Below, one piece after another: positions 9,889 through 20,181 of a stretch of 64,000 nt of DNA (positions within the stretch are counted from its first letter, which is position 1; every line of letters starts with the position of its first letter). The notes under the pieces were generated by a model. The model was not told where the DNA came from, did not search any database, and worked only from the letters and a program-made list of their open reading frames with translations. The stretch is from Cephalopachus bancanus. Taxonomy: Eukaryota; Chordata; Mammalia; Primates; Tarsiidae. Both the position numbers and the translations under genes were made by a program. Location of the stretch: NCBI GenBank assembly GCA_027257055.1, contig JAPVLO010000997.1, positions 1 through 64,000 of the forward strand, written 5' to 3'.

Positions 9889-10560
9889 CATTTTGGTAAC
9901 AAATTCATATGGAAATTCAAGAAACCCAGACTGGCCAAAGCCATCTTGAAAGAGAAGAACATAGGTGGAAGACTCACACTTCCCAATACTACAAAACTAT
10001 AGTAGTCAAGATAATATGGTTCATAGGATACACATGTAGACCTATGGAACAGAATGAGAATTCAGAAATAAACAGTCACATTTGCAGTCAACTGATTTTC
10101 AATAAGGATGCCAAGAAAATTCACTGGAGAGAGAACAGTCTTTTCAACAAATGTGCTAGGACAACTGGATATCCTTCTGCAAAAGAACGAAGTTCTTTTT
10201 CACATCACACCCCAAAATTAACTCATAATGGAACACAAATATAAATTCTAGACCCAAAACTATAAAGCTCTCAAAAGAAAATATAGAAACAACCTTTGTG
10301 ACCTTGGATTAGCCTAGGTATGACACCAAAAGGACAAGCAACCAAAGAAAAAATTAGATACATTTGACGTAAGCAAGATTGAAAACATTTGTTCTTCAAA
10401 GTACATACCATCAAGAAAATGAAAAAACAATCTAAAGAATTAAAGAAGTTACCTACAAATCATATATTTAATAAGGGACTTATATCTAGTATTCAAGTAT
10501 ATGAAGAACACTTTCCACTCAGTAATATAAAGATAAATAATGTAATTTTAAAATGGCAAA
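9889..10560 (+). mobile_element. L1 ORF2 fragment
   Basis: CATATGGAAATTCAAGAAAC and the following text are the familiar late-ORF2 L1 segment, continuing to ATAAGGGACTTATATCTAGT. The same segment recurs at about 29,950 in another L1. Stops and shifts throughout. Confidence 0.8.
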
Positions 10561-10562
10561 TC

Positions 10563-10712
10563 GGCCAGACATTGTGGTGGTTCACACCTGTTATTCCAGC
10601 ACTTTGGGAGGTAAAGGTGGGGGGAGCCTTAGAGGCCAGGAGTTTGAGACCAACCGAGGCAACAAAGCAAGACACTGTCTCTATAAAAAAGAAATAAAGA
10701 AAAGAAAAAAAT
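10563..10712 (+). mobile_element. Alu left monomer
   Basis: A single left arm (GGCCAGACATTGTGGTGGTT to GACACTGTCTCTATAAAAAAG) with an A-rich tail and no right arm, of FLAM type. Confidence 0.75.
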
Positions 10713-10715
10713 GAG

Positions 10716-11500
10716 CAAACCAACTTTGAAAAAGAAAAAAGTTGGAGAATTTACACTACCTGAGCTTGAGACTAAATTTAAAGGTACAATAATCAAAAAA
10801 GTTGGTATTAGCATAATGATAAACAAATAAATTAATGGAACAGAAATAAAAATCTAGAAATAGATCTACACTTATCTTTTTTTTTTTTTGAGTTGGAGTC
10901 TCACTCTGTTGCTCAGGCTGGAGTGCAGCAGCATGCTCATGGCCACTGTAGCCTCAACCTGCTAAACTCAGGAGATTCTTCTGCCTCAGCCTTCCAAGTA
11001 GCTGGAACTATTGGCAAGCGCCATCACACCTGGCTAATTTTTTTTTTTTTTTTTTTGTTGGAGTCTCACTCTGTCGCCCAGACTGGAGTGCAGTGGCCGC
11101 TTCCGGCCACCTCAGCCTCAACCTGTTGGGTTCCGGTGATCCTTCCGCCTCAGCCTTCCAAGTAGCCGGAATTACAGGCATGCACTACCACGCCCGGCTG
11201 ATTTTTTTTTTAATTTATTGTAGAGATGAGGTCTCGCTGCCCAGGCAGGTCTCGAACCCGCAGGCTCAGGCAATCCATTCACCTCAGCCTCCCAAAGGCA
11301 CGGGATTACAGGCTGAGCCACTGAACCCGGCTTATGGCTAATTTTTAAAATTTATTTTAGAGATGAGGTCTCACCAAGTTGTCCAGGTGGGTCTCGAACC
11401 TGTGGGCTCAGGCAATCCTCTTGCCTCAGCCTCCCAAAGTGCTGGGATTACAGGCGTGAGCTATCATGCCCAGGAGATCCACACATATCAACTGATTTTC
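10716..11500 (+). mobile_element. Second L1 ORF2 fragment, split by nested Alus
   Basis: L1 text restarts upstream of where the previous fragment began (AACTTTGAAAAAGAAAAAAG), so it is a separate copy. It resumes after the Alus at 11,477 with CATATCAACTGATTTTC. Confidence 0.7.
10878..11476 (-). mobile_element. Alu nested in Alu, same orientation
   Basis: The outer right arm is 10878-11038 and the outer left arm 11340-11476. A complete inner Alu (about 11039-11333) sits in the linker. GGCTAATTTT occurs on both sides (about 11033 and 11338), as expected for the inner target duplication. Confidence 0.85.
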
Positions 11501-11502
11501 TT

Positions 11503-11738
11503 TTTTGAGATGAGGTCTCACTATGTTGCTCAGGTTAGTCTCAAACCTCTGACCTCAAAGAATCCTCCTGCCTCAGCTTCCCACATGCCTCCATCCCTGG
11601 CTACTAAAAAAAAAATTGTGTAGATGGGGTCTCGCTCTGTTGCCCAGGCCAGTCTCAAACTCCTGGCCTCAAGCAATCCTCCCTCCTTGCCCTCCCAAAC
11701 TGCTGGGATTACAAGTGTGAGCCGTTGTGCCCAGCACC
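11503..11738 (-). mobile_element. Two diverged Alu left-arm pieces
   Basis: GAGATGAGGTCTCACTATGT (11503-11600) and GTAGATGGGGTCTCGCTCTG (11618-11738) each read as an antisense left monomer. Both are more diverged than the nearby dimers. Confidence 0.7.
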
Positions 11739-12097
11739 TGTGAGATGTTTTTAAATTACTAATCCAATCTCTCTCTTTTTTATTACAGAATTTCTATTTC
11801 TTCTTGAGTAAGTTTCAGTAGTTTGTCTAGTTTGTGCTTTTCTATAAATTTGTCTATTTAATCTAAAGATTCTAATGTGTCGGCATAGTCATTTATAGTA
11901 TTTCCTTATGGTCTTTTTTATTTTGTAAGGTCAGTAGTAATGTTCCCTCTTTTATTCCTAAATTTAGTAATTTGAGTCTTCTCTGTTTTTTTCTTAGGCA
12001 ATCTAGCTTTGTTGACCTCTTCAAAGTACCAACTACTCATTTTGTTGATTTTCCTTAGTGTTTTTCTATTGTCTATTTTATTAATTTACACTCTCTA

Positions 12098-12206
12098 GTG
12101 CTCACGTCAGCAACACATATACTAAAATTGGAACAATACAGAGAAGATTAGCATGACCCCTGCTCAAGGATGACACGCAGATTCGCCAAACATTCCATAT
12201 TTTTTT
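12098..12206 (+). pseudogene. RNU6 pseudogene: U6 snRNA pseudogene, 5' part of a U6/L1 chimera
   Basis: A full-length U6 copy starting GTGCTCACGTCAGCAACACA and ending ATTCCATATTTTTT. About ten substitutions separate it from mammalian U6 as I know it, including in the 3' stem (ATTCGCCAAACATTCC). No U6 upstream promoter elements (PSE, TATA) are visible, because the 5' flank is antisense L1. It is therefore a retrocopy, not an active gene. The 3' T-run is followed at once by L1 3' sequence. Confidence 0.95.
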
Positions 12207-12531
12207 GCAGCAAATTGAATGGAATTGGAGACCATCACACTAAGTGATCTATCACAGAAACAAAGAATTGAATACCACATATTCTCACACCTAAGTGGGC
12301 CCTGAACATTAATCACACTAGCACAAGGAAGGGATCAGCAGTCACTGGACACTGCTAGGGGAGGGAGGGAAGGAGGAAGATGGGAGGAACATACCATCAC
12401 AAAGAGTATCTGGTCCACTACCAGGGAGAGTGAGAGCCACCTAGAACCCCAAATTTCACCTGCATGCAGCCTACATATGTAGTTAATCCTCCATTGTACT
12501 CCACATCTCAAAAATAAATAAAATTTAATTT
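12207..12531 (+). mobile_element. L1 3' end fused to U6
   Basis: From GCAGCAAATTGAATGGAATT this is the end of L1 ORF2 plus 3' UTR (CACATATTCTCACACCTAAG, then TGAACATTAATCACACTAGC), running into an A-rich tail at 12508-12540. It joins the U6 T-run without a gap, in the same orientation. Confidence 0.85.
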
Positions 12532-12550
12532 AAAAAAGACTAAAAAACAA

Positions 12551-13596
12551 GCCGAGTGTGGTGGCTCATGCCTGTAATCCCAGCACTTTGGGAGGTGGAG
12601 GTGAGAGGATTGCCTGAACCCAGGGTTTCGAGACCAGCCTGGGCAACTTGGCAAGACCTTGTCTCTACAACAAAAAGAAAAAAAATTAGCCGGGCATGGT
12701 TGTACACGCCTGTGGTTCCAGCTACTTGGAAGACAGGTGGAAGGACCCTCTGAGCCCAGCAGGTCGAGGCTGTGTTGGCTGTGAGCATGCCACTGCACTC
12801 CAGCGTGGGCGACAGAGTGAGACCCAGACTCAAAAAAAAAAAAAAAAACCATAGCCAGATGTGGTAGCGCGTGCCTGTAGTGCCAGCTACTTGAAAGGCT
12901 GAGGCAGAAGGATAGCTGGAGCCCAGCAGGATGCGGCTGCAGTGACCGGGAGCGTGCCACTGCACTCCAGTCTGGGCAATAGAGTGAGACTCCAACTCAA
13001 AAAAAAAAAAGACTAAAAAACAAAAAACTCAGCCGTGCTCGGTGTCTCAGCCTGTAATCCCGTGCCTTTGGGAGGCTGAGATGAGTGGATTGCCTGAGCC
13101 TGCAGGTTTGAGACCCGCCTGGGCAACTTGGCGAGACCTCATCTCTACAATAAATCAAAAAATCAGCCGGGCGTGGTAGCACACGCCTGTAATTCCGGCT
13201 ACTCGGAAGGCTGAGGTGGAAGGATCGCCGGAGCCCAGCAGGTCGAGGCTGCGGTGGCCGGGAGCGGCCACTGCACTCCAGTCTGGGCAACAGAGTGAGA
13301 CTCCAACTCAAAAAAACAAAACAAGCCGGGCTCGGTGGCTCAGCCTGTAATCCCGCGCCTTTGGGAGGCTGAGGTGAGTGGATTGCCTGAGCCCGCGGGT
13401 TCGAGACCCGCCTGGGCAGCGAGACCTCATCTCTACAATAAATAAAAAAATCAGCCGGGCATGGTAGCGCATGCCTGTAATTCCGGTTACTCGGAAGGCG
13501 GAGGCGGAAGGATCGCCGGAGCCCAGCAGGAGAGGCTGCGGTGGCCGGAAGCGGCCACTGCACTCCAGTCTGGGCGACAGAGTGAGACTCCAACTC

Positions 13597-13625
<29 letters not shown>
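12551..13625 (+). mobile_element. Alu cluster: trimer-like L-R-R plus two young Alus
   Basis: 12551-12850 is a dimer and 12853-13004 an extra right arm. The pair is bounded by AAAAAAGACTAAAAAACAA at 12532-12550 and again at 13005-13023, so they entered as one unit or nested. Young-type Alus follow at 13031-13318 and 13325-13625. Confidence 0.85.
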
Positions 13626-13628
<3 letters not shown>

Positions 13629-14006
13629 CTCTATGTTATTTCCTTCATTCTTCTTGCTTTAGGTTTAGTTTGTTCTTTTTCTGGTGGCTTAGGATAAAAG
13701 TTTGCTTTATTGATTTGAGATTTTTTTCCCAAATATGTGTTCATAGCTGTAGATTTTTAAAACATATTCTCCTATCAGATGGAAAAAAATTCTCTTCTAC
13801 CCAGAATTAGCCAAAGGGCAAGGTCTGAGGGCACAGTCCTCCACAATACTGTCCTTACTTCTGATACCAATTGTAAGTTTGGGGTTTTCCCAAAACCACC
13901 CTGAGGTTGAGTAACTTACTGGAAGGCCTGACAGAATTCACTGAAAGCTATTATACTCATGATCATTGTTTAGCACAGAGAAAGGACAGATTAAAACCAG
14001 CCATGG

Positions 14007-14587
14007 GCCAAGCGTGGTGGCTCACACCTGTAATCTCAGCACTTTGGGAGACTGAGGCAAAAGGATTGCCTGAGCCCAGGAGTTTGAGACCAACCTAGTC
14101 AACCTGGCAAGACCTCACTTCTACAATAAATACAAAAATTTGCCAGACACGATGGCATGCACCTGTGGTTCCAGCCACCTGGGCTGAGGCGGAAGAATCA
14201 CCTGAGGCCAGCAGGTCAAGGCTGCAGTGGCCATGAACGTGTCACTGCACTCCAGACTGGGTGACAGAGTGAGACTCCGACTCAATTTAAAAAAAAAAAA
14301 AGCTGGGCTCAGTGGCTCAGTCTGTAATCCTGCGCCTTGGGAGGCTGAGGTGAGTGGATTGCCTGAGTTGGCGGGTTCGAGACCCACCTGGGCAGGCGAG
14401 ACCTCATCTCTACAATAAATCAAAAATTAGCCGGGCGTGGTAGCACGCACCTGTAATTCCAGCTACTCAGAAGGCTGAGGCGGAAGGATCGCCGGAGCCC
14501 AGCAGGTCGAGGCTGCGGTGGCCGGGAGCGGCCACTGCACTCCAGTCTGGGCAACAGAGTGAGACTCCAACTCAAAAATAAAAAAAA
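14007..14587 (+). mobile_element. Two Alus in the LTR
   Basis: 14007-14300 is of older type (CTCACACC). 14301-14587 is of younger type (CTCAGTCTG, GCGGGTTCGAGACCCACC). Confidence 0.9.
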
Positions 14588-14699
14588 ATAGTCACCCATG
14601 GGAAGAGGCACACAGAGCAAAGTCTAGGAGAGTTCCAAATACAAAGCTTCCATTTTCATCAGGAAATGTTACCCTCTCAGCACTGGTATGTGTGAAACA

Positions 14700-14780
14700 C
14701 AGAGGGCAATCCCTTTGAGTCCCCTCCCACTGTGAGAGCTTTTCTGTCCTCTTAATAAATCTACTTTCTCAAAAAAAAAG
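14700..14780 (+). mobile_element. Short LTR-derived retroposon (TINE-like)
   Basis: An 80-bp insert ends CTCTTAATAAATCTACTTTC followed by an A-tail. The AATAAA lies about 12 bases before the tail, as in a polyadenylated LTR transcript copied by L1. It lies within the older LTR. Confidence 0.5.
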
Positions 14781-15097
14781 AAAGGGAGCATTGCAAATCT
14801 AGGAAGCCCACCCAAGCTTCAGCGTCCAGAGTTTTCTTTCTTTTTTTTTTTTTTTTTGGTGCTTCATTATAAAGGCATGATTGATTGCTCCTGTAGTTGA
14901 ACTCAGTTCCCTAACACTCTACCCTGTCCACGGAGGTCAGGCTGATATCATGATGAACCACCATGAATAACAAAGATAATCCTATCACTTGATAAATTCC
15001 AAGGGTTTAGAGGTTACCTCCCAGGGAAGACCAGGTCTTTCCTTGGGCAAGGCCAAATTCTTTACACCTTCTATTCCTAGTCTGCTGAATGTTTTTA

Positions 15098-15690
15098 CAG
15101 GTTGAGTATCTCTTATTCAATATGCTTGGGATCAGAAATGTTTCAAATTTCTGATTTTTTTATTTTGGAATATTTGGCTTATACTTACTGGTTCAACAAC
15201 CGTAATAAGAAAACCCAAAATCCAAAATTCTCCTATGAGCATTTGTTTTGAGTGCTATGCCACCACTCAAAACATTTCAGGGTTTAAGACCGGTCTGGGT
15301 ATTATTATTATTTTTTTTTTTCCAGTCAGAGTCTCACTCTATCACCCAGACTGAAGTGCAGTGGCCGCTCCCGGCCACCACAGCCTCAACCTACTGGGCT
15401 CCGGCGATCCTTCCGCCTCAGCCTTCCAAGTAGCTGGAACTACAGGCACGTGCTACCACGCCCAGCTAATTTTTTGATTTATTATAGAGATGAGGTCTCA
15501 CCAAGTTGCCGAGGCGGGTCTCGAACCCGTGGGCTCAGGCAATCCATTCATCTCAGCCTCCCAAGGCGCGGGATTACAGGCTGAGCCACCGAGCCCAGCT
15601 CAATCTGGGTATTATAAGGAAAAAAAGTTTTGTATTACAGAGCATTTCAGATTTTGGATTTTTGGATTAGAGATTTTCAGTCTAATGGGG
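15098..15690. mobile_element. Tigger-like DNA transposon (MITE)
   Basis: ACAGGTTGAGTATCTCTTAT followed by TTTCAAATTTCTGATTTTTT at the left, and GCATTTCAGATTTTGGATTT followed by TTGGATTAGAGATTTTCAGT at the right, are inverted relatives of each other. They match the GGTTGAGTATCCCTTATCC-type Tc1/mariner-Tigger MITE. An Alu splits it. Confidence 0.7.
15310..15600 (-). mobile_element. Alu
   Basis: Full antisense dimer flanked by TCTGGGTATTAT (about 15295-15306 and 15604-15615). Confidence 0.9.
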
Positions 15691-15699
15691 GATTAAGAT

Positions 15700-15995
15700 A
15701 TCAAGAATGGATATTGAATTTTATCAAAGGTCTTTCTTCATCTAATGTGGTGATAATACAGTTTATTTTTTATTTTTTAAGAAAGAAAAGTTTATTTAAA
15801 AGTCACTTTGAGAGAGAAAGAGGAGAGAGAAAATTCACCTCCCTATGGTGGGGGAGGGGGCCAAAGCCAGGAAGCATGGCAACAGCCATGGCTCAAAGAC
15901 CACATGGCCACACCAGACTCTAGCAAGGCAGTGGCCCAGTTTTTATTTTTTAGTCTGTTAATATGTTGAGTTGTATGGATTACTTTTAAAAAATT
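15700..15995 (-). mobile_element. L1 ORF2 fragment, split by a retroposon
   Basis: GGATATTGAATTTTATCAAA at the left and CTGTTAATATGTTGAGTTGT at the right are neighbouring antisense L1 text. Confidence 0.7.
15776..15935 (-). mobile_element. TINE-like retroposon, copy 1
   Basis: Read on the minus strand, a GC-rich body of about 130 bases passes a CT-rich run (CTCTCTCCTCTTTCTCTCTC) to TTTAAATAAACTTTTC and then an A-tail. The flanks both read CAGTTT(A)TTTTTATTTTTTA (about 15760 and 15938), an apparent target duplication in L1. A second copy lies at 51,668. Confidence 0.7.
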
Positions 15996-16001
15996 TAAAC
16001 A

Positions 16002-16302
16002 GCTGGGCACGATGGCTCACACCTGTAATCCCAGCACATTGGGATGCAGAGGCGAGAGGATTGCCTGAGCCCAAGGGATCAAGACCAGCCTGGGCAACAT
16101 AGCAAGACCTCATCTCTATAATAAATCAAAAAATTAGCTGGGCCTGGTGGCACATGCCTGTATTCCAGCTACTTGGAAGGCTGAGGTGCTGAGGCAGAAG
16201 GATTGCCTGAGCCCAGCAGGTCAAGGCTGTGGTGACCATGAGCGTGCCACTGCACTCCAGCCTGGGCAACAAAGTGAGATTCCAATTAAAAAAAAAAAAA
16301 TT
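16002..16302 (+). mobile_element. Alu
   Basis: Full dimer of older type (GGCTCACACC). Confidence 0.9.
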
Positions 16303-16724
16303 TCCATGACATGCCATTTGCAAGCTGGAGAATCAGGAAAGCCAGTGGTGTGATTCAGAGTCTAAGGGCATGAGATCCAGGACAGCCAATGGTTGAACTC
16401 CCAGTCCAAGGCCAAAGGCCTGAGAACTAGGGCAGGGACTGGCATAATCTCAGAGATTATGCCTGAGAGCCAGGAGCTCTAATGTCTGAGGGCCAGAGAA
16501 GACAGAATTTGTCTTTCCTCCACCTTTTTGTTCTAGGAGCCCTCGGTGATTGCATAATGCCTGCCCACATTGATTAGGCTAGATTTTGACTCAGTCTACT
16601 GATTCAAATGCTCATCTCTTCCAGAAACTCCTAGACACACCCAGAAATAATGTTTTATCAGTGATCTAGCTCAGGTAAGTTAACCATAAAATCAACTATC
16701 ACAGCAAAAAAACCTCTCATTAAA
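16303..16724 (+). mobile_element. Old interspersed repeat, class uncertain
   Basis: GCAAGCTGGAGAATCAGGAA through ACACACCCAGAAATAATGTT matches text I know from a widespread old mammalian repeat. I cannot assign it firmly to an LTR or L1 3' UTR family. Confidence 0.4.
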
Positions 16725-16865
16725 ATGAATGGGAAAAAAGAGAGAAGACACAATCATCAATGTTAGGAATGAGAAAGGTGACAATACTACAGATTCTACA
16801 GATACTAAGATGATAATAATGAAACAAGTTTATGTCAATAAACTCTACAATTTACATGAAATAGA

Positions 16866-16916
16866 CATATGTATGTATTATGTATGTATGTATATGTGTG
16901 TGTGTGTGTGTGTGTA
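16866..16916. repeat. (TATG)n/(TG)n microsatellite
   Basis: ATGTATGTATTATGTATG turns into a TG run next to the tail of the following antisense Alu. Confidence 0.85.
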
Positions 16917-16917
16917 T

Positions 16918-17949
16918 TTTTTCTTTTTTTTTTAGTTGGAATCACTCTGTCGTCCAGACTGGAGTACAGTGACACACTCCCAGCTACCGCAGCCTCAACC
17001 TGCTGGTCTCCGGCGATCCTTCCACCTCAGCCTTCCAAGTAGCTGGAACTATAGGCACACACTACCACACCTGGCTAATTTTTTATTTATTGTAGAGACG
17101 CGGTCTCGCCATGTTGCCCGGGTTGGTCTTGAACCCATGGGTTCAGGCAATCCACTCGCCTCGGTCTCCCAAAGTGCTGGGATTACAGGCTGAGCCACCG
17201 AGCCCAGCCATATATTTATATTTTAGTCATGGTCTCACTATGTTGCCCAGGCTGGCAACCTTCTGGGCTCATGCAATACACCTGCCTCAGACTCCTGAGC
17301 AGATGCAACTAAAAGTGCAGGCTACCATGCCCAGCTAATTTTCTTTTTGGTGGAGATGAGTTCTCACTATGTTGATAGTGCTGATAGACAAATTTTTTTT
17401 TTTTTTGAGTTGGAGTCTCTCACTCCATCACCCAGTCTGGAGTGCAGTGGCACGCTCCCAGCCACCGCAGCCTTGACCTGCTGCGCTCTGGCAATCCTTC
17501 TGCCTCAGGCTCAGGCAATCCACTCGCCTCAGCCTTCCAAGTAGCCAGAACTACAGGCACGCGCTACCACGCCCTGCTAATTTTTGATTTATTCAAATTG
17601 CCCAGACGGGTCACAAAGACAAATTTCTTAAAGACAAAAACTACCAGCCAGGCTCAGTGGCTCAGCCTGTAATCCCGCGCCTCCCGCGCCTTTGGGAGGC
17701 TGAGGTGAGTGGATTGCCTGAGCCTGAGGGTTCGAGACCTGCCTGGGAAACTTGGTGAGACCTCATCTCTACAGTAAATCAAAACTTAGCCGGGCGTGGT
17801 AGTGCGCGCCTATAGTTCCAGCTACTTGGAAGGCTGAGGCGGAAGGATTGCCGGAGCCCAGCAGGTCGAGGCTGCGGTGGCCAGGAGTGGCCACTGCACT
17901 CCAGTCTGGGTGACAGAGTGAGACTCCATCTCAAAAAAAAAAAAAAAAA
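16918..17949. mobile_element. Alu cluster
   Basis: Antisense Alu 16918-17210; diverged antisense pieces 17220-17387; 5'-truncated antisense Alu 17396-17613 (flanks GACAAATTT at 17390 and 17619); plus-strand Alu 17647-17949 flanked by AAAACTACCA (about 17637 and 17947). Confidence 0.85.
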
Positions 17950-18030
17950 CTACCAAAGTTTACTCAAGAAAAATTCGTTCTGAATAACCTTTATCTATTA
18001 AAGACATTGAATTCATAGTATAAAATCTTC

Positions 18031-18695
18031 CCCTAAATAAAATCCTAGAGTTTATATCTGGTGTACACAGTTCTCAAGTCTGTCTACACTAGCAGATAAG
18101 AACAGCACCAAAACCACCCCAGTTGACATTAAAAACACCCAAACCCCGAGCTAACTTTAAAATGTACATTGTTATAGGAAGCGCTAAAAATACCAGGCTA
18201 CAAATTAAGGAAATGTGCAAGCTAATTATGTTGGCACCAGATAATTTGCTAAAAATGGACTCCAGGAATATTTTCAAAATGAGGCCATCAGACTGACTAG
18301 GTCCCACTAACATGTGGAAACTGGATCTCAAGAGGTGACAGTGTCAGTCTAGAAAAGAAAGCATAGAAGTATTGTATTTATTTGGCTAAAACTAAAGAAA
18401 CGATTTGTGTAAACAAGTGATTTTCCTCTTTGGAATAAAATGTATCTTCTGCTTAAGAGATGGATGCTTTTGTGACCTTGTCAAGGCTTTGCCTAGCCGC
18501 CACTGCCTACTTACCTGTAAAATACAGGTTGGAAATTTACCTGAAGGTCAAGGTTATACCAGATCAGCACTTGTGCTTTTCAACTCCAAGAGCCATAATC
18601 CAATGAAACGTGTAATGCTAACACTAAATCAGAGATTGTAGAAACATTGCTGTCTTTACACAGAACACAACCTTCAAGCTTCCTCCACTTAACAT
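18031..18695. other. Unique intergenic DNA
   Basis: I see no gene, repeat or RNA here. A clean match to a polyadenylation-type GGAATAAAATG at 18430 has no supporting context. Confidence 0.5.
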
Positions 18696-18697
18696 TT

Positions 18698-19457
18698 TAT
18701 TATTTATTATTATTATTATTTATTATTATTATTATTTTAGTAGGAGTCTCACTCTGTCACCCAGGCTGGAGGGCAGTGGCATGCTCCTAGCCACTGCAGC
18801 CTCGACCTGCTGGGCTCAGACGATACTTCTGCCTCAGCCTTCCAAATAGCTGGAACCACAGGCATGTGCCACCAAGCCCGGCTAATTTTTTGACTTATTG
18901 TAGAGATGAGGTCTCGCCAAGTTGCCCAGGCTGGTCTCAAACCTGTGGGCTCAGGCAATTCTCTCACCTCGGCCTCCCAAAGCGCTGGGATTATAGGCAT
19001 GAGCCACTGCGCCTGGGGTTATTTTTTATTTTTTTGAGTTAGAGTCTCACTCTGCTGCCCAGGCTGGAGTGCAGTGGCACGTTTAGGGCTCAGGTGATCC
19101 TTTCACCTCAGCCTCCAATAGCTGGAACCACAGGTGCACACCACTACACCCGGCTAATTTTTTTGTTTTTGGAGTCCGAGTCTCACACTGTCGCCCAGGC
19201 TAGAGTGCAGTGGCACACTCACAGTCACCACAGCCTTGACCCGCTGGGCTCAGGCAATCCTTCTGCCTCAGCCTTCCAAGTAGCCAAAACTACAGGTGCA
19301 CAACACCATACCTGGCTAATTTTTTTGATTTATTGTAGAGACAAGGTCTCACCAAGTTGCCCAAGCTGGTCTCGAACCCTTGGACTCAGACCATCCTCTC
19401 ACCTCGGCCTCTCAAAGTGGTGGTATTACAAGTGTAAGCCACCGTGCCCCGGCTCTT
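18698..19457 (-). mobile_element. Three antisense Alu segments
   Basis: A full Alu at 18698-19017 with an ATT-repeat tail; a right arm at 19026-19160; a full Alu at 19166-19456. Confidence 0.85.
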
Positions 19458-19743
19458 AGTTTAAATTTTGAAAGAACTGAACATCCCTAGTAGCCATGAA
19501 CATGCCTGGTGCCTAGATTGCATTTTCTAAACACTATTCTCTGCTAAAAGGAATCAGAGCTCCTTGAAGACATGATTTCAAGACTGGGGCAGGAAGGGGC
19601 AAGATAAGCCTGAAACATTTTTGTTGTGCCAGGAAATAAGACAGTGATGAAAAAAAATTCATGTCAGAAGAATATGGAAGTCAGATTAAAGGGGCTCCCA
19701 CTGATTAAAAGGGGGATAGTATGAGCATTGGAATAAATAAGGA
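19458..19743. other. Unique intergenic DNA
   Basis: Nothing recognisable. Confidence 0.5.
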
Positions 19744-20090
19744 CAGCTGGGTGTAATGGCTCATTCCTGTCACCCCAACACTTTGGGAGGCTGAGGCAGG
19801 AGGATTGCCTGAGCTCAGCAGTTCAAGACCAGCCTGGGTAACATGGCAAGGCCTTGTCTCTACAATAAATCCAAAAAAGTAGCCAGAGATGGTGGTGCCC
19901 TCTTGTATAGTCCCAGCTACTTGGAAGGCTACTTGGTGCCCTCTTGTATAGTCCCAGCTACTTGGAAGGGGAAGGATCACCTGAGCCTAGCAAGTAGAGG
20001 TGGAGTGCGGTAGCTATGATTGTACCACTGCACTCCAGCCTGGGTGACAGAGTGAGACTCAGACTCATAAAAATTAAAATAAATAAAATA
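19744..20090 (+). mobile_element. Alu with a 41-bp internal tandem duplication
   Basis: Older-type Alu. The right-arm segment GGTGCCCTCTTGTATAGTCC and its continuation (19894-19934) is repeated at 19935-19970. Confidence 0.9.
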
Positions 20091-20181
20091 GTAAGGGCAG
20101 AAATTAATTATAACCCATGGAATAATGATTGATAATATTTATTATCAACAGCCATAATGGAATAAGGAGACAGAGGACTCT

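Larger units (their letters stand above)
11745..13770 (-). mobile_element. Old L1 ORF2, host of later insertions
   Basis: Antisense L1 at 11745-12097 (TTCTATTTCTTCTTGAGTAA and on) resumes at about 13627 (TTATTTCCTTCATTCTTCTT, then GGTTTAGTTTGTTCTTTTTC). The gap holds the U6/L1 chimera and Alus. Confidence 0.75.
13780..15090 (+). mobile_element. Old retroviral LTR (ERVL/MaLR-like), split by inserts
   Basis: Pieces at about 13800-14003, 14588-14700, 14781-14840 and 14855-15090 read in the order of an old mammalian LTR (AATTCACTGAAAGCTATTAT; then GGGAAGAGGCACACAGAGCA; then CCACGGAGGTCAGGCTGATA). I recognise the class but am not sure of the family name. Two Alus and a short polyadenylated insert interrupt it. 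Confidence 0.55.
16725..18030 (+). mobile_element. L1 ORF2 fragment, split by Alus
   Basis: 16725-16865 (AGAGAGAAGACACAATCATC, then GAAAGGTGACAATACTACAG) resumes at 17614-17646 and 17950-18030 (ACTCAAGAAAAATTCGTTCT), the L1 segment that normally follows. Confidence 0.7.

Noticed and set aside
12098..12206. Active U6 gene
   Set aside because: About ten substitutions and no PSE or TATA in the 5' flank, which is antisense L1.
12997..13625. Minus-strand open frames of 105-207 codons full of [20 protein letters not shown] text
   Set aside because: These are conceptual translations of Alu elements, repeated at dozens of Alus in the window.
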